Shown piece after piece: positions 31,517 to 43,615 of a DNA stretch of 64,000 nt. The stretch covers positions 1-64,000 of the forward strand of contig JASANC010002422.1 of NCBI GenBank assembly GCA_030248135.1, given 5' to 3'. The position numbers and the translations under genes are program-made. Source of the stretch: Theristus sp. LFF4_11. Its lineage: Eukaryota; Nematoda; Chromadorea; Monhysterida; Xyalidae. The number at the start of each line of letters is the position of its first letter. The stretch's first letter is position 1. The notes beneath the pieces were generated by a model, which saw only the letters and a program-made list of their open reading frames with translations, made no database searches and was not told the DNA's origin.

Positions 31517-33154
31517 TTTTATTATTGCTGCTGCTGCCGGTGGAAATCAGCCACAGTCTCACGGCGAGGAAAACTGCAGCAGAAGTAACATCGGAGGGCA
31601 GTGTGTTGTAAGTTCGCAATTGAACGAGCCGTTTGGGGATACGCCAAAGCACGCATATTGTGCTGCTTTCAACTGCGTAATCAAATTTCGCCCGGTTTGT
31701 GTGTGCGTGCGACAAACATCAAAACACCAGCAGAGTTGTCGGCGGATGTGTTTTCGTTGTTCGAATGTCTTCTTTCAAAAACCTATCGATTTCACGGCAT
31801 TTCATTTTTTCTGTCTTCAATCCAAGTCGCGAAGCAGTCGTCGTTTGACGTGCATTCCACACGGTTTTCAATTTGTTTGTTGCATTCACTGCTTACTGTT
31901 GTTGTTTTTTGTTCGTGTACAAATGGCACACGGAATCAGCTGGAAATCAATGCAGCAGCATTTTTCGGTTTCCACGTAATGCGTGTTGTCTCTGGTGCAA
32001 CACGACAATTTGGGGCGTCTGGTGGCCAGAGAGAGACAGTGCAAATCGGACGCTTCGGCCGCCACCACGGCCGCAAACTGCACGAGCGCACAGTGCCGCT
32101 CTGCGTGTTGTCTTTCGTTTTTCTCACACTTATGCTAGATGGTATTCATCCATGGAAAATGTGACCATGCAAACCACACAGCAGCCATGCGAATGTGCTG
32201 GGCAACACTTGAAAAATGACCGATCTATTGGCGATCCCGTGGGAAAGCGAATTCAACTTGGACACGGCCTGCCGGTGAGTTTTTCATGAACAGGGTGGCG
32301 TTGAAGCAGTGCTGGAAACGTATTGTTTCAAACGCTCTCTCTCCAAACTTTCCCAACTATAGTTGAGTCTTTGATGGCATTCATGATGCCGTGACTTCTG
32401 CGAATTGTTCAAGGCAAGCATAACAATTGTGCTGTGATCTGATCAACGGTGTTTCAAGCGGTTTGTACTTGACGCTTAAAGTTCAGCATGCCTCCGCGCC
32501 GGCCACCTAGCCGATTCAGCTGTGTGTGAGTGCATGTCTGCCCTGCGGTTTGCGTTTGTTCTCTACATTTTTGCGCATCACCATACTGACACAATCTTTC
32601 GCGCATTGACTCCTCTCTTTTTCTTTCTCTCTCTCTTGCTGTTGCTGATAAGAAGACGAAACTGGCAAACCAATATTTTTTGTCTCCACGATACATTTTT
32701 CATCTTTTCAAGAAGAAACGACCATCGTTTGATTTTGCATGCGACTGGAAAGAACCGCAAAAAACTACGGCATGTGTGGTTTTCTAACCATGGGAAAAAC
32801 AAAGATCTAATAATTTCCCTTGTTTCAAAAACAGTTATTGACATTTTCTCTGTGCTTTGCTTGAACGAAATGACGTTTCTGTAGTCAATGGAAATCAGTA
32901 ACCGAATTGTGAAGTTTGTGTTATTGTGAAATTGTTATTTGTGAAATTGTGAACTACAAGATGTGAAGTAAAATGTGAACTTTGTGTTGCGTGACAATAC
33001 GGTAATGCAACAAAATCAAAGATGTTCCGTACCGTACCGCATAAACCAGCAACAAATCGTCATGTATATATAAAGAATTTTTTCTTTGTGACGGACAAAA
33101 AAGGTACATAAATTCTCACCATTTCTGCCAGCTGGACGCTTTTTCGTAGGTGCG

Positions 33155-33240
33155 AAGCGAAATTCGATCCGGCAAACTTTCGACATCCGAGTGTGCCATT
33201 GGCGCTTGTGGTCCGCTGAGCTGCTAAGCCACAGCAGTGC
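33155..33240 (-). repeat. Possible tRNA-derived SINE head
   Basis: On the minus strand the segment has an A-box-like TGGCTTAGCAGCTCAGCGG and, about 50 nt later, a B-box-like GGATCGAATTT. The spacing resembles a tRNA promoter, but the acceptor stem does not fold properly, so it is not called as a tRNA gene. Confidence 0.3.
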
Positions 33241-35958
33241 ATCCGTTAATGGGTGTGGCAGTGCTGCGCGTGGCAGCTATTGGCATTCGTAATGATCATG
33301 AGCAACTCTGCGAAACGCCGCATTTTGTTCGAATTTTTCACTTTCGCCGGCACCATTACTTGCAAGTCGATAAGTCTGTTTGGCTAGGCGTCTCTCTCAG
33401 GCGATTTTACTGGCCATTCACAAACTCAGGAATCACCAAGAGAGCACATGCATTTTTTCGCTCTGCTCATTGACTGATGATTTCTCCTGCGTGAATCGCC
33501 TGCGTTTTTCTCAGAGTGAATAGATTTTTTTGTTAATTAGCTGAGAACTTCAGTTCAAAATGGTGACAACAAGGAGAGACCACAAGACTCTAATCCACCA
33601 AAGAACAAAAATAATGCGTCGAAACGAGATGGAATTCAATTAATCAAACGGTCTGGAGTAACAGGTTTGATCATAAAAGTGGGGAATAATGACAAAGCGT
33701 GCACGCGTTGGAGCCTTCAGGGGCACCAGCGCTTTCTGTTACGCTTTCCTGCCATTTTGTGCATTATTTTCTCAGTTGAAAAGTTTTTTTTTCAAAAACG
33801 AAAAATTGCAGAAAAAACATTGAAGCTATTCTAAAACGGGCCCGATAGATGAGTTACAGGTTTTGGAAACAAGTGCGTTCCCAGCTTATGAAGGCTTTGT
33901 TTCGTCTAGTCCATATTTAGTAGTTAGACGCATGTTTTTCCGGGCTCCAAGTTGGCGAACGAATTATGGCATTTCAGTGTAACATAAATTAACAACGACA
34001 AAAGCAACTTGTTCTGAAGATTCATTGGTTCTAATCTCGTTTTCAGGCAGCCAATATATTACAAGTACCACAGAACACGTTTCCCATTGAGAACGTAAGA
34101 CCATAATGGAACATTAGGCAAGCACGATGTGATGAAACGAAAATTATTAAAAACTGTACTGAAACACTTGCAAGTGTAAGCACGGATACTGAATCACTCG
34201 CACATGCGCACATATAAGGTGTACGTCAATGAGAAGCTTCGTAAAACATGAAAAACTTGAGTTGGCTGGTGGAAAAATGGGAAAAGTCGGCAAAAGTGGA
34301 CATACAACAGCGGCCAGCCGGCAGTCGGAACGTCTCTCTCTCTCTCTGCGCGACTTACCAGATTAGTCCAGCCATAATTCGAATGCCGTGCGACGTGGAA
34401 AACCGGAACTTGACGGCGTTAAACTTCGCTGGTTGATATCGAATTCAGACGGACGGCACTACACGGCGTACGTGGAGTGCATTCCGTGGTCGTACTGCGC
34501 GCACGTTCAAATTTGATTTTCGTTTGAGTTTTTTTCGTACAGCATTCGGTGACGGTGCGAAAATTTGGAATATATTCTGCAATAATGATAGTAGCAGCAT
34601 AGGTGGCACATATTGTAAGTACTGCCGCTCGAACGGTAGCACGCGTTGAAACAAAATGCCATCAGGCACCAGCAAATCAGAAAGATTCACAAGAAAAACA
34701 ATGAGACAAAATGCGCGTAATGTGCACCGAAATGTTCATAAATGCGAAAAAAAGTGCATTTTCAGTAAATATGCCAGAACTTGGCTGCATTGTTTTGAAT
34801 GTTCTTGGTTGCTTTCAAACAGAAGCGGCCGAACGATATATTCGGGAACACGAATTTCTCTTTAATCCGACCATAGTGCATTTTTTAGATACCGTATATA
34901 TACAAACAGCTCGGTGCACACAGAAGAAGAAAAGATGTTTTCATAAAATACCCTTGAGATTTGATGAGCTGAAAGACAAATGCGAAACAATATTGTGGCG
35001 AGGTTCTGTCCGGATTTCTATGGTGCCACAAGAAAATGGCGTAGTTTGCAATCGCCACTCTAAACTTTCAATGCCAAAAAACTGTTTCTCATAAATATAT
35101 CACGACGAATCGACCAACACCGAATGTCCACTGGCAGGCCAACAAGAAAAAGGATTCACTTTATTTGTATCCAGTGTTTCAGTGCGTGTTCTGCTTGACG
35201 TGACAACGACAATAATAATGCAAGTGCACACCCAAGCGCGCAGTGTAGCCGTGTCCTTCGCAAAAACAACTGCCACAAATTACCGAAAACCCTGCTGCTG
35301 GCAGCATGTGTTTATCTGTTGCGCGTTCCGTTTTTTTTACTTTTACAATGCGTTCGCCGTCTCTTTTCTGATCAGGAGCACACGGTTGCGTTCGAGGCTT
35401 TTTTATGTGTATCACAAGAACGGTCGATTTTCCAGCAACAACGTTCTTTCTTGCATCTTGCTTTCTCGCTGGAAACCTTTTCAGCACCAATACACAAAAA
35501 AATGACACTGGAGTCCCGTGAAGTTGGGAGCATCCGAGTGAACCACTATCAGGAACAGGAAGAGAACGTGAAGCTTTATATGCAAAACTTTCTGCATTAT
35601 TACCAACAACTACCACCATCCGCTGCGGTCAATGTTTTTTCCAACTTCGCTTCGCGGTGTTGTTTTTAACTGCCGCACATTTCAACATCCTCCCCGAGCA
35701 ATAGGGAGTCAGCAGTTTGCTGCACTTGCAAAGCTTTTGACATTGATGCAGCGGTGGTGACTCTCAAAAGCAAATGTGTTCGCGCAATATGCAAGTGCAG
35801 AAAGTGAATGCTTGTTTACTTTCGTACATCATGAAACTCAAATGTGTACATATTGATAGTTTTTACATAGTTTTTACAAGTGCTGGAAAATGAGGAAAAA
35901 ATACTGTCTGAACAAGTCATGCTAAAGTTACTCATGAATTCGGAGACGCTGCATTTTT

Positions 35959-36213
35959 TTAAAATCCCTGTAGATTCTGAAACAAACAGTGGTTTGACGG
36001 AACGGAATTTGGAAAGCCATTTCTAACATTAAAATTATTGTTTGTTGCATTAAAAATTGCACTGGGAATCACGCCAACTTTAGAGATTTCAGACTGCGAT
36101 CTCTCTCCAGGGTAAGACGAAAGCACTGCTGCTGCAGACCTTGGTTTTGCACATGGAATGCAAGCATAAACTGATATGGCAACGCAAATTATGAACAAAA
36201 AGACCATAAACAT
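35959..36213 (-). CDS. Hypothetical small secreted peptide (84 aa)
   Basis: An intact 84-codon minus-strand frame. It begins with a convincing hydrophobic signal-like segment, MFMVFLFIICVAISVYA, followed by a polar region with few cysteines. No known family is recognised and no splice partners were found. It could be a chance frame in AT-rich DNA; only the signal-like start speaks for it. Confidence 0.2.
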   Translation of the reverse strand: MFMVFLFIICVAISVYACIPCAKPRSAAAVLSSYPGERSQSEISKVGVIPSAIFNATNNNFNVRNGFPNSVPSNHCLFQNLQGF

Positions 36214-37169
36214 ACAACGATGCTCACACTGAAATCATAATAGCATGGCACACGGACACATGGTATGGTCTTGCGTTGCAGCATCATTGACATACACACA
36301 CATACACACTGCATTTGAAACTAATGATGATGGCAAAACTAAGATATGCTATAAGAAAAGAAAAGTTATAAACACAGTCGAATTGAGCGTAATTACTTTT
36401 ATACGATCCACCATAGCTCATAGCTCATATGAACGAATGAACGCAGGCAACAAAACGCGCATGTGGCATCCGGCGCACACTGCCCGCTGCGCAGAAGTTC
36501 CGATGAAAATCTGCTGGAATGTGTCGTGGCGAATTACAGTTGCAGTTGTACAGATGCGATTGAAACGATGCATGCAAGTGCACTTTAGCACTCACCTAAC
36601 GTTGCTCGACGATTTTATGATGCGTTTTTATGTGCGCAGCATTGAGAAAATGGACTCAGGTGAAACTGTGAACATTACAGTGACATACAGCGCAGCTTAG
36701 AGCGCTTTGCACAGCATTTTGTAAGCGGCTCTGTGGTGCGTGTGGTGCACAGGGAACAGAAAAAACACCGTTTCAGTTACTCGCACCTTTTGGAACGGAG
36801 GACACGAAAAATGCTGCGTTTTACATACATAAGTAGATTCAGTTAGCAAAGTTCTTCATTTCCGGTATACCAGCCTTACAAAATAAATATTCAAATGTTT
36901 GTTCTTGCAGCAACGAAAAAAAACGAAACAAGTAAAAAAACACACTTGCCGTTCACAATGACCGTTGTCCGAGTTCAATGATCATGTTCACGAGGACGTA
37001 GCCGTTGTCAGTGGACAGTTCCTATCGTTGCATGGTTTTGTTTGATCCTGAAAAAAACCTGGAAAATGACAAAGTTCTGTTTGTTAACGACGAAATTAAG
37101 TATAAGCATGATGTACTTTTAAAATGCAAATAAAGTGCGTTAAGTGCGATAACGGTTCAGAAAAGACTG

Positions 37170-37240
37170 GCCTTTCTGATCAAGCGGTGTAAGGCGCTGG
37201 TCCGGCAATCCAGAGATATGGGGGCAAACCCCAGTCTAGA
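37170..37240 (+). repeat. Possible tRNA-like/SINE fragment
   Basis: CTGATCAAGCGGTGTAAGGC resembles a tRNA D-arm/A-box and GGGGGCAAACCCC a degenerate T-arm/B-box hairpin. No full cloverleaf can be drawn, so this is at most a decayed tRNA-related repeat. Confidence 0.25.
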
Positions 37241-37484
37241 GAATTTCAATCATGCCTGCATCTCTTTCCAAAATCAAAATACCTGAATAAACCAATGACT
37301 GAGGTACGACTGTTTTGAACTGTTAAAACTGCCTGGAGAGCTTATTCAATCTGTCAACTCAATATCGTACAGTAAAGTTGATGACCATTTTACCTTTCCC
37401 TTGAGATGTCATTTGTTCAATTATTCAAAACAACACGATGCATATGTGTGTACAATTTTTTTGATATTTTTTGATTTGCTTAAA

Positions 37485-37982
37485 CAGGGTGTTGAGAAAA
37501 ACTGTGTTGGGCAAAATGGCTATAGTCTATTTCATTGTTTTGGTCAGAAATTTGGAACACTGCTCGAGTAATGCTTGCTGCATTTTCAGATATTAAGAAT
37601 CGTCTCCTGTGTTGTATCTTTTATTTTGGTCCCGAGACTCAATGCGCGCATAGATAGCCAGGTAAGCAGTTTCATGCATAATGTGGGAATTCAAAACTGG
37701 CAAAGAGATCCGAGTCCCCTAAATAGGGTCGAGCCACTGAGGCGATTTTGAATTGTGACATAAAGATTGAAACTAGTTTCTTACCAACGTCTGCGTTTAT
37801 TTGATTTTTTAACCTTGACTCAAAATGTTGCTGTACATTTAAATTTTGAAAATTTTCAACGAATTTTTAACAAACATTATTGTCGAACCATTCTGAAGCA
37901 GTGTTCAAGATTTCATGCTAAAATGTTAGTCTAAACTCGAAAACGAGCAGTTTTGCCAATGGTAGTTTTTTGCAACACCCTG
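37485..37982. mobile_element. Second, degenerate copy of the 7645 MITE family
   Basis: Ends CAGGGTGTTGAGAAAAACT and AGTTTTTTGCAACACCCTG. The inside shares GGGCAAAA.GG and AAATTTGGAACAC with the copy at 7645. The flanking dinucleotides are AA and TG, not TA. A copy of repeat family X (37614-37790) sits within it. Confidence 0.7.
37614..37790 (+). repeat. Dispersed repeat family X, copy 3
   Basis: The most complete uninterrupted copy, TTTTATTTTGGTCCCGAGAC through GATCCGAGTCCCCTAAATAG to GATTGAAACTAGTTTC. It is nested in the MITE at 37485-37982. Confidence 0.8.
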
Positions 37983-39915
37983 TGTTATTATGCGGGACAA
38001 GAATAAGCCAGTGAATGTTTTAACTTTATCTGGCAGTTTAAAGATTTTTGTCTTTTCCGCTTTGCTTATTGCGCCGACATGAGCACGGAAACAATGAATG
38101 ATTTTATGGTGGTTGGCTGCGATTGTCTCAGGTTTTGCGATTGACTGCGGACCACACGCACTCATGCTCTTTGAACAACTGTCGCTTAAAATTTCCAAAG
38201 TTTTCTTTAACGGGTTCAATATGCACACTGCACAGAAACAATAACAAAAAACGACAGTGACACGATGCAACGCCCACCGGCGGCAGCGGTTATCATTACT
38301 ATGGTGACAAAATGAAACTTGCTTCTGCCGCAAGGAGAACGGCGGTGCACGGTCTGTTTGCCGCAAGACATTTGCAAACTCACATGTTCGCCGACACTCT
38401 TGTGTGAAACCACAGCTGGCACGACGGGTGCCAGCAAAAACGATCAATGATAATGAAGTGCGCAAGCGACGACATGTGACTAAGTTTTACTTTGCGGAAC
38501 GCTGCAAAAAAGGACAGATCACTTGAGCATCATGCGCTGATTGCTTCGACGACTGCGTGCTTCCATGTGTTCAAGGTGTCCGCTCCCTACGTGATTGTGT
38601 GTCTGCTTTTCAACGTTCAAACTGCTCGCGAACGTCGTCAACTTTATGATGGCGTGGCAGAGAGCTCTGCAGCTCAGCTAACGTCTTCCGCTGTCTGCTC
38701 TTGCTGCGTTTCACTTTCTTTCTTTTTAAAAATCGTTTAAAAATATGATTGCATGACTTTTTTGATTACCTCCAACCACACCATGCGTGTTTTTTACATC
38801 AATTTAAACCACCCAGCAAGAAAAACCACATTTTCTCATGCACGTACACTTTAAAAATTGAATCAAACAATTTGCAATGTTTTGACAGTTTAACAACAAA
38901 ACTGTTTTGCACCGAATGTTTTTCAAAAGCCAAGCATTCAACCACTGGAAATTGCCAATTATAAAAATAACCACAAAAGTCACACCGGCAAATGTGAAAA
39001 CTGACAAAACGGTTGGTGGCGAAAATGCAGACACTGCATACTAAAAAACGCCCACCCTTGGACGCAGACCTGTCGTTTCAAAACTTTTACACAAAATCAG
39101 CAAACCCACGAATAAGTCAGTTACTGCACAAAACTATCAAAAACAAAACTGATTACCATGGTATTCTTTCACAACCCAACATAACACTCCACAATGCAAC
39201 AAGCGCGAAAAGTGAATTTTTACAATAGCATGCAAAACTGCTAATAAAATTGATAAAAAATAACTAAACAGTAGCTTTAATTGTGAACTTAAATAGTGAA
39301 AAGTGAACAATACGCAAAGTAAATGTCAAAAAACGTTTTTAAAAATCAAAGTGTATTTCTTCTCAATTAAAGGGAAACAGTACTTTGGTCAAATTTCGTG
39401 AAGTTGCTGACATGAAAATTAAGTTTTTACATTCTGTGGTTGTTCAAAAACTCGCAGTGTGAAAAAGTGCTTGCAAAAAAGTGCACAGAAAAAACCGACT
39501 GTCTGCAACGAGTTTTACCATCAAGTCTAGTTGAAAACTGATGGCCGAAAATTTTGCAACACAAAAGACGTGCCAAAGTTACAATCCGACAATCAAACCA
39601 AAATAAAAAACGAATCCCTGATTGCCTGCTTTTGAATTGGCACCACTGATTGGACATTGTGAAGCAGCCAATCAGCTTGCCAGATTCAACCCAAATGCAC
39701 CAGTTGACACATTTTTGTCAGATTAGCTGTACAGAACAAGGAGATGAAATGACGACTTCATAAAACGCAAAGACCTAAGAGTAAGACCAATAACTAAAAC
39801 ACAAAACTAGTTCAGATGAAATGCATTCAGATGGACCATCATCCTATACATAGTACCTGGAACGTAAAATGGTTTCTTCACATGGGAACACGATTTCAGT
39901 TGGAGTTTCCGTGGC

Positions 39916-41998
39916 TTAGCCAAAACTCGACGCGTATCCGATTCTGGTGTATGCCGGGTGCGAGAGATCGTACTCGTGGGCACACTGCACGATGGTGTTC
40001 ATGTGCGCGACGGCACAGTTGAAGTAGTCCCTTGGTTGGCCCTTCACCGTTGCGTAGGCTGGCCGACAGAACGGCAGGCACAATTCAGGCACACCCTGTC
40101 GCAAACAGCATTCCGAGTGGTCCTTCCAGCGAGACATGCACAAAAGAATGTGCCCAAACGACGTGAAGTCGCACTGACGAGACTGGTGAGCGGCACGCAA
40201 CTGCACGCGAAACGTGTAAAGGGCGCTTCTTTAAACCTGGCATTTTTTCGCAGAATACAGAGCAAGCGAAACTTTGAATTACAGTAACAATAACGAATGG
40301 ATCGTTTGGTTAAAATCATGCACCCCATTTATGGCTGAACATATTTTCTCGCCAACCCTCCGATGTTGCTCTTTCTTCTTTCGCGAGCTCTGTATTCTGC
40401 GATAAGAATGTGACAGGTTTGAACAAACATACTGTACATAGATCACAAAAGCATTCATACAAATTGTGGAGCCTGGAATTCAATCTGGTCATTCAAATGC
40501 AGCCAAGTAGTTGACTTCTTCAAATTTATACAGTCCATCTGGAAAATATATGCAACATGACGTAATGACCAACCAATAAGGGTCAATGGTCATCTATAAA
40601 CCCGCACACTTTCCCACGCCTGGGTTTACACTCATTTTGTATACCGGGTTTGCGCAACCACACGCTTGTTATGATGCATGCTGTTATTTCGTTTCCAATA
40701 GAAATCTTTTTTAATTACATTGTTTACTTTTCTTATAATGCTCACATGTGTTGACAGCTGACATGTGTATGTACATTTGTGTAATGCATATTTACACGCG
40801 CGTTCCTGAAAGCTGGCAGCAGTTCTGTAGAGTTCTTGGTCAACTTTGCCACTGGAAAGGGGTCGCATCTTTGTCACTGGTATAACTGCTAATATTGTAC
40901 CCTTGTGACAGATTTTGTTGACGATTTTACCTTGATAAAAGGCTTGCGAAGCCTTAGGTCACCTACAGAAGTCGGTTGTTGGCCTTTGCCCAACACTGAC
41001 AGTGACTGCTTTGGTGTTGATCCAAAAGGAAATGGTGTTTGCAACTGAGAAGACAAAGACAATTTAGTGACAATCGTCTGTTCCTTCTCTTGATTCTATA
41101 AGCCACCCATTTATTCACTCTCAACCATCAAATATAAGCAAGTTAGGTAACTGGGTGGCAATAACTGTTTTCGAAATTCGAAATATAAAGCAACGGAAAG
41201 CAAAACATATGCAAAAACATGAAGCGGAATATTTCCCAAGTCCAAACTTGTGCGAGCATGCGCACACCCGGTATAAAATACGTCATGTGCCATGGGTTTA
41301 TAGATGTCGCATTGTTTATAAGCGCTGACACTTGCTCATGACTAACCAATCAGCTACATGTAGATGCATATATTTGCGAAATGAACTGTAGTTCGGTTGT
41401 AGTGTGATATGCAACGTACGCCAAGAATACAGAAAGTAACTAAATTGTGCGCTTGCGAAGTACACGGTGTTTTGCGGTGTTGATTCCCTCTAATTGCAAA
41501 AGCAAGATCGCTACGAGACCGAATACGGTAAGCGTACTGAGAACTACGTTTAAAAAACACATTTTATTTGCTTTTATTTCGCCGTAAAATTGTTAGGACA
41601 GCGTAATGTAGAGGCTTTGCAGAAAACTAAGTTACCGTGAACAAATTCATTTTGTTGTAGTCACAAAGTCCAATGCAGGACCGTTTGATCTGACTGCCTT
41701 TTGGGCCCAAGCAGCAATACTTCAAACGTTCGTTTGGTGTCAACTGAAACACAAAAATTGATATCACATTGCAAAAAAAATTTTTTTACCGAGATAGCTA
41801 CTGTGGAACTTACGGTTTTGGCGGAACTGGCGTAACTTTTTAAAAGCTTTGAAACTTGCGTTGCCTTTTATAAACAGGTTCAACAAAATAACGGCTTACC
41901 TGCCTGTACTTCTGTCCATTGCTGGTGATCACAATTTGACCGTGGGCTTCATATATAATTATGAATACCAAATAATGAGCCAGTAGTAACAGCTTCAT
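39916..41998 (-). CDS. Secreted DB-module protein, gene B
   Basis: Three minus-strand exons: 41998-41900, 41743-41636, 40200-39916; phases all 0; 163 residues, TAA at 39916-39918. Exon 1 encodes a signal peptide (MKLLLLAHYLVFIIIYEAHG) and QIVITSNGQKYRQ. Exon 2 is LTPNERLKYCCLGPKGSQIK onward with 4 cysteines. Exon 3 has FTSFGHILLCMSRWKDHSEC, then GVPELCLPFCRPAY, with 8 cysteines. The 12-cysteine pattern with CC..., C..GVP..C...C is the nematode DB module (Pfam DB). DB proteins are secreted or extracellular and their molecular role is unknown. It is a tandem paralogue of the gene at 43616-44905, with introns at identical positions. Intron 2 (1435 nt) contains the MITE at 40531-41388. Confidence 0.9.
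40531..41388. mobile_element. Long-TIR MITE with CAGT ends, in an intron of DB gene B
   Basis: The left end CAGTCCATCTGGAAAATATA and the reversed right end CAGTTCATTTCGCAAATATA continue as imperfect inverted repeats for about 150 bp. Shared blocks include ATTGGTT.GTCAT, CATCTATAAACCC and TATACCGGGT. TA flanks both ends (40529-40530, 41389-41390). The same CAGT...CATATGCA...CTGATTGGTTGATG motifs occur in the short element at 58717-58874, so both belong to one family. No transposase frame. Confidence 0.75.
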
Positions 41999-43615
41999 GT
42001 TTGCTGAGGAATGCATTGGTTTTAAACTTTAAGCGATAGTTTTTTAATTTTAAGGCCACTTATTTTCAAAATTCATTCTTGTTCAGACGAAAAAATCGTT
42101 AAAAATACAATGCACCATGTAACGCGTTGCTGCAAAAAGGCAAAGAAAATAAAGTCAAAACAAATTACCAAGGTTGTCCGTAATAAACACCCGGCGCAAA
42201 CCAAAACAAATATTGTAAAAATCGGAAATAACAGCCACCAAAAAGGCCAACGGAAACGACTTTATTACAAGACTCAACTTGAGTGTCAAAAAGTTGGAGT
42301 AGTGTAATGAATGGTTGACCAAACAAAACATAACAAAATGGTGATAAAAACTTTCGTTGCATGACAATATGAGCGCATCTTTGCTAACACCAAAAGTGCG
42401 CACGTGTAATGAATAACGATCCAATTTTTCGTGATAATTTCTTGTGAGAGCACGCACGCACAAAAAAGTGCGGCTGTCTCCTTCGTTTCATTTCCTGTGC
42501 ATGACGCACGCACACTGCAGCAGCACAAGCAAACACGCATGCAAAAAGTTTCGTTTTGTCTGCGTTGTTGTTCATTAACCGCTTTGAACTGTCGCGAAAA
42601 ATAAAGCGAAAAACCGCCGCAGACCAACGCAAATTTGCACATCAATAAACACTAAACACCATCAATTATAATCAGTTTTGGGAATCAATTTTTTGTGACG
42701 ATACTGATCGTAAGGGTGCGATGATGAAAGCGCCTGAGTGGGCTGAGACAGGCAATCATGCAACTGTTGCTGACCTTGCAGTTTGTTGCGTTCCAATTAA
42801 ATCGTCAAAATGACGAATTAGGCATTACCTGCGTGCTAAAACCGCAAATAAATGCATAAACTATGTTTGAATTTCTGATTGAAATATACAAAAAAAACTA
42901 AAATAAGGAACGGGACGAACAGTGTGTCTGTGTCAGTTGCGCTAATGGGCAGCAACAGCAACAACATTGATGCACGCAATAGCCGTCAACTGCAGTCTTT
43001 TATTTCAGTCTTTAATGCCATACTTCATTTTTGTGTTGGATTTTGAATGTTTGATGTTTTTAAAAACATTATATTACGTAAACAATACTTTTTGCAGAAA
43101 CGTGAATTACAACAAACAAGACGACCGACATTACTGACAGCGTCAGACGTTTTTTATGCACTGCATTTCATTTGCTCCCATGCTCTTTTTTTCGGGCTCG
43201 CCTCGCGTGACGCTGTCGTGTTACAGATCTGAGTAAATTATGTACCCTTGTAAAACGCAAGTTGACTAAAACAGAAGAAAAACTAGAAACAATAAAAATC
43301 TTTCCCCTTGTTATGCCTTCCAAAAAGGACAGCAAAAAAGGTAAAATTCGTTTTGCCAGAATGTGTTTTTGATGACCACACAGATTTAGCTTTTTCGGGC
43401 GCAGTTTTGCAAAATGGCTCGAACTAGCTCAAAACATACACGTTTTTGAAAGTGACAAAATGTTCAACAGCGAATTCAAAATTTTAATCAATAACTTTCA
43501 AACACAGATCAAACAAAATAAGATATCGTCAAGCACATCCACTACAAGTGGAATGCTGGAACACTCTTGCTACAACATATAGTCATTTTCAAAATAGAGC
43601 CAGCAGTAGTGCATG
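41999..43615. other. Spacer between the two DB-module genes
   Basis: AT-rich spacer holding the 3' flank of gene A and the presumed promoter of gene B. No further DB exon or other feature was recognised. Confidence 0.5.

Larger units (their letters stand above)
31517..39915. other. Gene-poor region between the K2P and DB-module genes
   Basis: About 8.4 kb upstream of the K2P start. No open frame has recognisable domains and none can be chained by splice phases. It contains two tRNA-like (SINE-like) stretches near 33155-33240 and 37170-37240, a mariner-like MITE with a nested repeat at 37485-37982, and one small possible secreted-peptide frame at 35959-36213. Confidence 0.55.

Noticed and set aside
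34656..35669. Several plus-strand frames of 69 to 127 codons
   Set aside because: No recognisable domain, no consistent donor or acceptor pairs, and composition like the surrounding noncoding DNA.
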